From positions 62,001 through 126,000 of the forward strand of contig JAOANU010000005.1 in the NCBI GenBank assembly GCA_034387635.1: a stretch of DNA of 64,000 bases, read 5' to 3'. A model generated the notes under the pieces. That model made no database searches. It was not told the origin of the DNA and was given only the letters and a program-made list of their open reading frames with translations. This document shows, in pieces, positions 21,902 through 31,449 of the stretch. This DNA is from Rhodosporidiobolus odoratus. Its lineage: Eukaryota; Basidiomycota; Microbotryomycetes; Sporidiobolales; Sporidiobolaceae. Within the stretch, counting starts at the first letter, position 1. Each line of letters begins with the position of its first letter. A program made the position numbers and the translations under genes.

Positions 21902-24900
21902 GGGAGCTTGTCGTAGTCACGTACAACATCCGTAAGACAGTGCTCGTGCTGGAACGTATCCTCGAGTCCCCCCTCTGCAGAGAATCCCCGCCAGACATCG
22001 ATGTTCTTCTCCTTCAAGAACCACCTCCCACCATAAACACCCTTCCCATCCCGCAAGGTTGGACGCTCCTCTCCCCACCACCGCGCTCAACCGACGACAA
22101 CGAGCCCACCTACCCCCGCGCCGTCGCCCTCGTCTCCTCGCGCTTCCCCCTCTCCGATATCCAACTTCTTCCCGTCCCATCACGCGATACCATCGCCTTC
22201 GACCTACGTGCGCAAGGTGGAGAGTCAGTTCAAATCATCGGAATATATAACCCCCATCTTGCCTCTGCCACGCCGAACCGTACAGTCGCAACCATCCTCC
22301 CCCCTCTTCTGGAGGAAGCGGAACCGACGATGCCGCTTCTCGTATGCGGCGACTTCAACCTCCGCCACCCTGCATGGGACCCGCTCCTGCTCTCAGCGGC
22401 AACGGAGGAAGCAGAGGAAGCTAAACTCACCATGGATGAAGCCGGTATGGTCCTCCTACGGACCTCAGGAGCACCAACCTTCGAAGGGTTCGATGGATCC
22501 CCCCCGCGCACGCTCGACCTCGCATGGGGCAATCTAAGAGCAAAAGAAGCGTTCGTCAGCGCGTTTATCGACGAAGAGCTAGAATCTGGATCAGACCATC
22601 GCCCTATTCGAATCTCGCTTCAGATCAACATCCCCCCCGCTCCCCCGCTTCCTCCCCGCCCCCTATGGCGGAAAGCAGACCCCACCAAGGTGACAGCAGC
22701 CTTCGCAGCAGCCGAAGCGGCAGCGCCACCACCATCGCTCATCACCGACTATGAAACCCTCGATCGCGAGGCCATCATCCTCGACGACCTTCTCCAAGCC
22801 GCCGTCGGGGCTGTCCCCCTCTCCAAATCACGAAACCCCCGCTTTGCACACGGATGGTGGAATGTAGAACTCACCAAGGCGAGCAAAGCAGCCCGCAAAG
22901 CCCGGAACCGAGAGACTCGCATGCGGGGCAGGGAAGGCGAGGAGGAAGCCAAGGCGGAGTCGCGGAAGCTGCGCAACCGGATGAACGCGTTAGCAAAGAG
23001 AGATAAGAAGCAATGGAAGAAGGAGAGAGTGGAAGGGGCGGACGAGAAGGAGGTATGGAGGATGGTGGGAGAAAGCGAAGGAAGGTCAGCCTCGACTTCG
23101 ACTCCGCCATTAAGAAGAATCGACGGTACCTTCGCCTCCAGCACCAAGGACAAGTTCGACGTCCTGATTCCGGAGTTACTACCGGTGGTCCGAAAGCGAG
23201 CAACCGAAGGAGGAGAAGAAGCGGAACGGGTGGAAGGGCCAGGATCCACTGCAGAGGCGAGGCATTTGCATCAGCAAGTAAGTCCTCTTCATTTAGGTGT
23301 ATCACACTCCGAAGCCTGGCCACTCCCGTTATCAAAACAAAGCGCCACGCACGTGAGAAAACCCCCGCACCCCTCCGCAGAAAACCCACCCTATAACCGG
23401 TCCCCTTCCCCCTCGAATCCAAAACACCCCGCCGAAGCCGAACTCCCATGGCCAGCCCTGCAAGAGGACGAAATCAGCCAAGCAGTCCATCGGGCGCGTC
23501 CGTTCGCGGCCTGCGGACCAGACGGCGTCCCAAATCTCATCCTCCAAATACTATACCCACTCCTGAAGGCCCGCCTCTTACCCCTCTGCGAAGCCATTCT
23601 CCGCCTCGGCCACCTCCCGCCGTCGTGGCGGGACGCCGCCGGCGTCGTCCTCAAAAAGCCAAAGAAAGAAAACTAATCACTGCCAAAAGCGTACCGCCTC
23701 ATCTCGCTCGAGCGCTGCATCGCCAAGATCCCTGAATCTGTCGTCGCCCGTCGCCTTGCCCACCTCGTCGAATCTCACGACCTGGTACCCCCATGCCATT
23801 TCGGGGCGAGAAAGGGGCGGGGTGCTGAAGAGGCGGTTGCATGCTTTGTTGACGCCATTAAGAGACAATGGCGAGACGGGAATGTGGTGGTGGGTATTGC
23901 GCTGGACAATGCCAAGGCCTTTCCGTCAGTGAAGGTGGGACAGCTGATGGAAGATATGAAGGAAAGGAGATTGCCGGTTGCCGTGCGGGACTTTGTGAGA
24001 AGCTGGATGGAGGGAAGGAGGGTCAGACTCCTCTTCGAAGGCAAGCAGAGCGAATGGATCGACTGGGAAAGTGGCTTACCCCAAGGCTCCCCACTCTCTC
24101 CCATCATTTTCCTACTATACAACTCGCAGCTCCTCCGCGACGCCCACACATCCTTTTCGTATGGGTATGGGTGGGTCGACGACCTCAACATCCTTGCCTG
24201 GGGGAGAACCGTGGAAGAGGCGATCAGCAACGCGCAAACCATCGTCCCCCGCCTGGAAAGCTGGTCAGATACTCACCGCACCGATTTCGAAACCTCCAAA
24301 ACCACAGTCACCCTCTTCCTTCCCCCGCGAGCTCGCCGCCCGTCCAACCCGCCGCCGATCATCCTCAGCGGCGAACCCCTCGCCTACTCGGCATCCCTGG
24401 GCATGCTCGGTTGCATCCTCGACGAGAACCTGTCCTTTGACGCGCACATCGCCTCCGTGGCGGCCAAGGCGACTTCGTCGCTGACAGCGGTTTCGCTGTT
24501 GGCACGGACAGATGCGGGTCTGAGTCCGAGACTGATCAGAATGGTTGTCGAGGCGACTGCGATGAAGAGGTTAGAATGGGGAGCAGCGTTATGGTACAAG
24601 CCGGGTGGGAGAGTCAGCAGAGCGCTTGAAAACGTACAACGATCCGCCGCTCGCCTCATCTGTGGAGGATACAGAACAACGTCGCTACAGGCTCTCGAAG
24701 TTGAAGCCAATCTTCTTCCTCTTCATCTCCGCTTTCACCGATCCTTGTTCCGCCTGGCAATCCGCGCGCACACCTCGGTATCACCAAACCCGCTGCACCA
24801 TCGCTTTCTAATCGCCCGTAACATAGTCCGACGACGTTTCCCCTCTCCGCTACACATCGCTCTCCACGCCTTCCCCTCCATTCTCCCGCCCGCCGCTTCT

Positions 24901-26163
24901 GTCGAAACCCTCCACCCCTCTCCTATCGCGCCATGGGAGACTCCCCCCAACATCACCCTGTCCATTGCTCCCTCCCGCGAAGATGGAATTCAGGCTCACC
25001 ACGACCTCCTCCTCCGCCTCAACTCCGAGGACCACGCTCGCATCTATAGCGATGGCTCGCTCAAAGAGGGAATAGTTGGGGCAGGCGCGCTGGTAGTGGT
25101 TAGAAGCCAAGAAGCGGAGGGAGAAGTAGAGAAGAGCGAGCTACAAGGAGCAAAACTGGGCCTCCTCTCCCTGCTACCGATCCTCTCCAACATCCCCACG
25201 TCCCTCTCTTCCATCGTCATCCTAGTCGACAATCAATCCGCCCTGACCAACCTCGTCGACACCTCGCCTACTCCCGGGCAACAGATCCGACTACGCCTTC
25301 GATCCCTACTCCTCGGAATCAACCGGAACCACCCTAACACCCAGTTTCTGCTGCAGTGGTGCCCAGGACACGAAGGTATCGAGGGAAATGAGAGGGCGGA
25401 TGAGCTGGCAAATAAAGGGGTTGATGAGGAGCTCGAGAGGGAGGGAAGGAAGGGGGAAAGAGAGGCAAGGAGGAAACGGAGAGGAAAGCGGGAGGGACGG
25501 TTGGTCAAGGTATTCAGGATGGGGAGGGAGGACAAAGAGAGCAAGAGTAGTGAGGAGGAGGGGGACGAGTGGACAACAGGAAGGGAAAGGGAATCTTTGG
25601 TACAGTTGGCGAGGTGGAATCACTACCCGCCCCTGGTCCCCCCGCCCATCCCCGACCTCCCCCACCGCCTCCCCTTATCGGTATCAGCCGTCCGTCAACT
25701 CCACAACGCCAGCATACAAGCTGAGTGGACGACGCAGTGGACAACCAAAACCAATGTCGGAGCTGGCCTTCGCCTCATCGACCCCCGCCCCCCAGGCAAG
25801 GCATTCACCCGTCCCTTCCATCATCTTTCCCGTCGACATGCCACCCTTCTTTCCCGTCTACGCCTCGACTTTAACGACTTGGGTGCGACAAAGCGCTTCT
25901 TGGCGGACGACGATCCGGACAGGCTGTGTACATACTGCGGAAAGCTAGAGACAAGGGAGCACTTCCTATTGGAGTGTGAAGGGTATGAGGAACAGAGACA
26001 AGAGTTGAGGAAGGAGTTGAGGGTGAAGGTGCTGCCGGGCCTTGCTTTTCTGTTTCTCCCACACCATACTTTCCCCCTCCTTCGTTTCATTCACTCCTCC
26101 AATCGATTCCCCTCCCTTTTCTCTCGTGTAGTTGAACCCCCCAAGCCCGTGAAGACCCGTTAG
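21898..26163 (+). pseudogene. LINE ORF2 polyprotein (endonuclease, RT, RNase H), one nonsense codon
   Basis: A single frame of 1,421 codons from ATG 21898 to TAG 26161-26163, broken only by TAA at 23674-23676. EEP endonuclease (residues about 1-240): TYNIRK, LLLQEP, GDFNLRHPAWD, TLDLAWG, GSDHRPI. Reverse transcriptase (about 520-800): GPDGVPNLILQ, SLPKAYRLISLERC right after the stop, IALDNAKAFPS, LPQGSPLSPIIF, and GWVDDLNILAW with the catalytic DD. RNase H (about 1040-1160): RIYSDGS, ELQGAKLGLL, VDNQSALTNL, CPGHEGIEGNERADELAN. CCHC-like knuckle near residue 1350: CTYCGKLETREHFLLEC. The premature stop falls at the start of the RT core, so the present copy should not make RT unless the stop is read through. 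Confidence 0.88.
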
Positions 26164-26246
26164 TGGGCGCCCAGTCGACATAGGACTTTGTAGGCCTGAT
26201 ACCGACTAGTTTAAACTTGGAATCAATCAATCAATCAATCAATCAA

Positions 26247-26258
26247 TCCTCGTCCCAT
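26247..26258 (+). repeat. 12-bp target-site duplication, right copy
   Basis: A copy of 21388-21399. The first two bases could also belong to the AATC tail. Confidence 0.8.
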
Positions 26259-26395
26259 AACCTTGTTTCTCTCAATCTTTCCCTCCACTCCGTCTTTCCG
26301 TATGACAACCAGAGCCCCCGCGCCTACTGAGTCTTCCTTGAGGGAGCCGTCGCTGTAGACAATGGCGTGGTCCGTGGAGTCAAGCCGCTGGGCAA
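26259..26395 (-). mobile_element. Older LINE, 5' remnant
   Basis: The minus strand reads DSTDHAIVYSDGSLKEDSVG and then GALVVIRKDGVEGKIERNK, the start of the RNase H domain. It continues in frame at 21387 once the younger LINE is removed. The 5' junction near 26391 (GCCCAGCGGCT) matches the empty site in the inverted copy near 27655 (GCCCAGCAGCT). The insertion is therefore strongly 5'-truncated, starting just before RNase H. Confidence 0.75.
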
Positions 26396-26583
26396 GAGAG
26401 AGCGCATCTTGCAAAGAAATCCAGCCTGTGCGAGAGAAGTGAAGTATGTACGTGGAAGATAGAGAGGCCCAGAGAAGGCCCCGCAATATTGAGCAGAGTG
26501 AACCGTTCTTGTGCCTGTAAAGGCAAAATCCCAAGGCGTGGGAAACCTGAGGCATGGTAATAGCGAATCTTCTTCAAAGTTTG
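26396..26583 (-). repeat. Upstream piece of element gene copy B
   Basis: Inverted match to 27466-27655. Both encode the same coding-like strings, for example ANFEED, LLPCLR, HSAQYCGAFSGPLYL and LAQAGFLCKMRSL. It was separated from the rest of copy B (20307 downward on the minus strand) by the LINE insertions. Confidence 0.75.
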
Positions 26584-27295
26584 CGATTAGTGGATCAAGT
26601 ATCAAGAGCATACCTGCTGCACCTCAGCGCAAGTTAAGTTTTCAGCAGTGACAGTCAACTATGTATAGAAGCTTTGCTTGATCTATCTTGCTGGTACCCA
26701 GCAGCGTCTACAAAGCCATGCAACAAGCGGGTGAACTGCCATAACCACCGATACTGCACCCGAGGGTGATACCAGAACTACGGTGTAAGTGGAGGGTGAG
26801 GGGATTGATTGATTGATTAGAAGTTCAGGACGGGTGAGAACAAGAACAATGATCAGATTCCAAGTCCGAAGGGAACTAGAAGAGGGGAAAGGGAGCGCTA
26901 AGGCTAAAAGAAGAAAGAGCAACAAAAGCTACAGGTGGGTAGGCTGAGTAAACTATCTACTCCTCCAACTTCTTTCCATCTGACTGATTGAACTCGTCTG
27001 TGCAGTATGAGGAAATTGATTAAGGATGGTAGAGCGCAAGGAGCAGAATAAGGGAGGACTTAACAGCGGGAGCTAGGTGAGAATGACGCGTGAGGAAGTG
27101 TTTCCCGACCTGGACAAGCTGGAAAATGCCGCGGTAGATGCTGTGTGGGAGAAGGAGGGAAGATCGCGGGAGAAAAGGGCACAAAGATGGGGAGGACAGT
27201 GACAATGACCAGGATATACACAAAGGGTATGGAGGAGTAAGAGGTCAGCAGTGAGGGCAACAACAGGGACTGGGAGAGATCGTGGGAAACCCACA
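26584..27295. other. Unassigned stretch between inverted copies A and B
   Basis: About 0.7 kb forming the loop between the inverted copies. It contains a short GATT repeat (GATTGATTGATTGATTAG near 26800) like a LINE tail complement, so a further truncated minus-strand LINE 3' end may lie here. No coding capacity was recognised. Confidence 0.4.
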
Positions 27296-27463
27296 CTTGC
27301 AAGTCACACATCTGAGCCAGGATACGTCATCTTGCAGTGTGGTGATCACATGTGCCTCTAGATGTATTATGGCACTGTAGTGTCAAGTTGCACAGGGCAC
27401 CCAAGATTGTGAAGTATGTACACTTGATTGACTAAATAGACTCAGGCCAGTAGCCGTTGTTTG
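27296..27463 (-). repeat. 170-bp repeat, inverted match of 10686-10855
   Basis: See 10686-10855. Here it directly precedes element gene copy A. Confidence 0.8.
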
Positions 27464-27465
27464 TT

Positions 27466-29331
27466 GCAAACTTCGAAGAAGATTTGCTATTACCATGCCT
27501 CAGGTCTCCCAAGCCTCGGATTTTTGCCTGTACAGGCACAGGAACGGTTCACTCTGCTCAATATTGCGGGGCCTTCTCCGGGCCTCTCTATCTTTCGCGT
27601 ACATACTTCACTTTCCTTGCACAGGCTGGATTTCTTTGCAAGATGCGCTCTCTCCCTTGCCCAGCAGCTCCTGCTCTGGTCCCTCATTGCCCTCACCTCG
27701 TGCCATTGTCGCGCATTGCCGGCACCGCTCCTCGGACTCTCCGCGGACTGATGAGACATTCCTCTTCTTGCTTCTGGCACTGCCGCTTCTGTCAGCTTCT
27801 CGCCTCCTGCACACAAGCCTGTTGGAAAGAGGATTGGGACACTCTGCAGGGCACTCTTGGTCGCTGTAGAGCAGCAAAGAAGAAAGAGAATGTGCCCGTT
27901 AGCTACAAGTCTAATCCAATAATTCCCTGAATACAACATCTTCCTAATCCTTTCCTCACTTCCTCGACTCTGCTTTTTCCAACTTCTCTACCCACTTCAA
28001 CAAAGCCCTGTTCATCACTATGTCACCCTTGCCTCCCCCCAGCTCCTCTTCTCCCAGCACCCTGGCCCCTCCACCTCCGCCCCTGCCTGCCATTCCGGTT
28101 CAACCCTCCTCTTTCTTTGCTCCTCGTCCCCTTCCTTTGTTGCGCACTCCGGCAACCCCCTGCTCGCATTCTGGTCCTGTTTCCTTGCACTCCTTTCCCT
28201 CGCCTCCCTCTCCTTTCTCCCCTTTTCCCTCACCTTTCTCCCCCTCTTCTTTCTCTTCCACTCCATCACCTTCCCGCTCCCAACTTGCCCTATCCAATGC
28301 ATGCAGTACTCCTCAGCCCTGCGCGCTGAACCAGTCCCAATCACAAAACCTGTCGCAAACTGCACTCCCAGTCCTAACGTTAGCACAAAATCAAGCCCTG
28401 ACACAACCTGAACTCCCGCCTTTGACTCTAAAAAGGACTTGGCTTGAGGCTATATCTCCTAGTGATCATGTCAGAAACCAGGATGGTGAGGCCGTTTTGA
28501 CCAAGGAGCAGAAATCGGATGTTCTCAGGTTTCTCCTGTCTAATCAGGTAGACACTATCAAGAGCCGGGCTCCTCCGCACCTAAGAAGACAGAATATTAC
28601 TCACTCTTCTGCTGCCAAACTACGCTTGCCTTTGGCTTTGCACTCATGTTAAAACTCATGTGTTGTATCAGCGGCGCAAGCTGCCGCAGCATCCATCTTG
28701 CCACCTTGTCCTGTGTCGCCCAGCTCGTCACTTTCCTCCCAGTCATTCAAACTTGACCATGATGATGTCTCCCCAGTCTATGATGACTATCCAACCTTGC
28801 AGCTCACTCAAGCCTGTTATCGAACTGACTGTCTGGATCACTGCAGGATGGCGCGCCGCGCGCGACGCCAAGGGTCGATACCTTTGTTCCTTCATTGACG
28901 CGCACAAAAAAATGGTGGTGCCGTTCCGTTGGTCAGATTTGCATGAGGTGGCCAATGCCGGGGGCAGCGGAGTTTATGCCAACATCGGCTTTAAAATCTG
29001 GGTGAGCTCTTTCTTTCCCCGTGTTAAAGGATCCACAGTCTGACAGATATACTTCTCACAGGCGAGGGCTGGAGGAGCCACAAACAAACTGACATTGTAC
29101 ATTGCCCATCATTTAGTGGACATAACAATCCTCGGTCGCGTGCGTCATTGAGCCATATACCTACTTAAAACGCCAGACAAACGACTAATCCTTTGCTTGC
29201 AGCCTCCCAGCACCGACAAAGCAGCCAAGCAGGCTGGCAGGGAACACTTGTCACCCTTGAAAAAGCGCAAGGTACAGTATTTTGAGGACAAAGAAAATAG
29301 GGGAGCACAGAAGGGTGGGAATGCGAACTAG
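27466..29331 (+). pseudogene. Unrecognised element gene, copy A
   Basis: Coding-like sequence begins near 27466 (ANFEEDLLLPCLRSPKPR). After an interrupted stretch an open frame runs from ATG 28018 to TAA 28650 with a Pro/Ser-rich N-terminus, followed by NQSQSQNLSQTALPVLTLAQ, TWLEAISPSDHVRNQDGEAV and TKEQKSDVLRFLLSNQVDTI. Later frames give VIELTVWITAGWRAARDAKG, MVVPFRWSDLHEVANAGGSG, VYANIGFKIW, then (after a GT-AG intron candidate near 29000-29062) GGATNKLTLYIAHHLVDIT and, after another, KKRKVQYFEDKENRG ending near 29331. The C-terminus is basic and could be a nuclear localisation signal. Compared with copy B it lacks about 0.95 kb. I do not recognise a domain. It may be an element-encoded protein of an unnamed family. 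Confidence 0.55.
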
Positions 29332-29471
29332 CCAGGTTTCACATGCTGTCAAGTGATTCGACTCGCTTTGTTATGTAATATACTCTCAGATTCAACATCA
29401 CCTGTTCTGCAGCATAGGAAGTTAATGTGGTGAAGTTTGCACCGCCGCCTGTCGGCATTCCCCCCATCATG
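29332..29471 (-). repeat. Short repeat shared with 17772-17910, at the inner edge of the right arm
   Basis: The minus strand reads HDGGNADRRRCKLHHINFLC. At 17772 the plus strand reads YDGGSADRRRCKLCRINFLC, and a third weaker match is at about 33283-33325 (HDGDDADKRQCKL). The repeat joins element gene copies to the arm. Confidence 0.65.
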
Positions 29472-30153
29472 ACTGAAGACCTGTGTGCAAAAGGCAGAGC
29501 AATCAGCTGACTGGCAGGGCTTAGTCTGCTTGCACCTTTGCCCAACATGCAACTGATGCTGTTACATAACAGGCGAGGTGGTGATCACCATTGTCAGACT
29601 GCCAGGAGACACAGCGGCCTACGCTGATTCCTCTCAACAAGGAGGTAACCGAGGTAGGGCTAATTCCTTGTCATTTCCTCCTGTAAGCAGAGGAAACTGA
29701 TTCTGGCTGAGAAAGTGGAAGCTGGTTCCGGACTGGATTTGGAAGCGAGACAGCCCAAATCCTTGCCAACTCTGAGGCACTTCCCCCCCATGTCCAGCCA
29801 TGTGCAGTGATCAGCTGTATAGAGCTTTAGCAAGTCGCGAGTTGAAAGTGATGGACATGGGGGGAAGAGGTTCAGCAGAAGGTGGCTGGAGACAAGGAGG
29901 AAATGGTTCAGAGTCAATGAGGATCTTGCTTGGCTTGCTTTCACCTCGGATCTGAAAGTAGCTTCCTCCTTCCCAGCCAGAATCAGCTTCCTCTTTCTCT
30001 AGGAGGACTCGACAAGGAAACAGCTCTGACCTGGACACCTCATTGCCGGGAGGAATCGGTGTTGCCCGTCGTGAGACGGCCGAGTCGGCCCTAACCAACA
30101 GGTGTTTAGTGATCTGTTGATGAGTATATACATTAAAGTTTCGGCTACAACGA

Positions 30154-30235
30154 GCCCGGTTAGCTCAGTCGGCAGAGCATCAGACTCTTACGCAGTAAAA
30201 TCTGAATGTCGTGGGTTCGAGCCCCACATTGGGCG
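30154..30235 (+). tRNA. tRNA-Lys(CUU) with 9-nt intron, right arm copy
   Basis: Identical to the minus-strand gene at 9920-10001. The same acceptor, D, anticodon (CTT) and T arms are intact, as is the 9-nt intron. A and B boxes (TAGCTCAGTCGG, GGTTCGAGCCC) are conserved. Confidence 0.9.
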
Positions 30236-30829
30236 ATTTCTTTTTGTGCTCTGTTGTCGGCTTGGAATTCCTCTTCATTGCCCCTGAAAAACCCCATTCC
30301 AGAATTTTAGGTCCCCGGTGCTCCCACTCCCTGCGTGACTAGTTCATACTGGCCGTCTTTGGACCTTGGCCGGAACCACAGTCAATGCTGTCAAAAGCTC
30401 TAGGGGATAGGTACGCCGCGGCAGTACTCAGGACATGTAAGTGTATATACGTGAGTGGTCAGGATATGCCACTAGCACAACTGGCAGATACAGCTCACAA
30501 AACAGGCAGACATGGCTTTATATCAGGTGGGTCTGTGATCAGGGGATGTCAAATGTACACTCCTTGCAAACAACCTTGGCTGTGCATGGAAGATGTTGGC
30601 TACGGGAGAGTAGGGCATAGCAAGATCAGGGAGATTCATAGCGAGATCAGGGAGATTTAGGGAAGGGAGGTTCTTGCCTGCATGGTTAGTATCCAACCTT
30701 CACCTGTTGCACCCATTCATAGTCCTCAGCCGGTCTCCTCAGCTGTCGACTCACTGGAGTCTGCATAGCTACACTCAGTGATATACAGATTTGCCTCCTC
30801 ACTTGCATGATAAATGAGATTTTCAGAGA

Positions 30830-31205
30830 CCTCTAGAGTATGCCTTCCCGGTCCCCGAGAGCTCTCCAGCCAAGCAGAGTCAGAAAAAGCTTCCCGAGCA
30901 AGAAAGGCCATAATCAAGGTAGAAAGGCTACTCTTTGGCCTACCCTTGCTCTTGAAGGGCTGTAGCAAGTGTTAGTTTTGCTACAGTGTCCTCAGCAGTC
31001 GTAGAAGAGGCCTAGAGACTTCAAAATGCACTGGTACCGACTTGCTGTCCCGAGTCTCGGCCAAACTCCTGTTCGGGAGAAGCCCGGACTGCTCGGCCTG
31101 CTCGGGCCTCAACCCCGAGCAATTTCCCCTTACCAGAAATGTCTGTTTGCCCGGACCTGCCGGGGTTGCTCGGGAGACTCGGGCTCAGGTGGCATACTCT
31201 CAACG
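30830..31205 (-). repeat. GC-rich fold-back repeat, right arm copy
   Basis: Reverse complement of 8950-9325. It includes the CTGTAGCAA hairpin near 30960-30986 and the CCCGAG/CTCGGG words near 31050-31190. Confidence 0.55.
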
Positions 31206-31367
31206 ATACCCTGTACATCGCTAGCTATTTTGCAGCCACAGCTATGCCTGAGAGTATATTGGCCAGTACCACCTGGTCTGCACTGGGCAGGAAATGAGAA
31301 TGGGTGCCTCTCTGGTGTGTGTGGCAAAGCATGACATGTTCCAGACAAGACCAAGCAAAAAGCACAT

Positions 31368-31449
31368 TCCCCTGCCGGGGTTCGAACCCGGGTCGCCACG
31401 GTTCCAGAGGATGAAAGCGTGGTATACTAAACCGCTGTACTACAAAGGA
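31368..31449 (-). tRNA. tRNA-Glu(UUC) with 10-nt intron, right arm copy
   Basis: Identical to 8706-8787 on the opposite strand. The cloverleaf, TTC anticodon and intron are intact. Confidence 0.85.

Larger units (their letters stand above)
21400..26246 (+). mobile_element. Young non-LTR retrotransposon (LINE) with APE-type endonuclease, RT and RNase H
   Basis: A 4.85-kb element between 12-bp target duplications, ending in a tandem AATC tail (about 26221-26246). It has the C-terminal part of ORF1 and a nearly intact ORF2 with EEP endonuclease, reverse transcriptase, RNase H and a CCHC knuckle. This order is known from RNase H-bearing LINE clades such as I and Tad. ORF1 has no ATG after the 5' junction, so the copy is 5'-truncated, as expected from target-primed reverse transcription that stops early. 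High coding integrity shows it is recent. Confidence 0.88.

Noticed and set aside
21073..22056. A single 327-codon minus-strand gene
   Set aside because: It is a composite of the older LINE's RNase H region and the antisense of the younger LINE's 5' part. The insertion junction lies within it.
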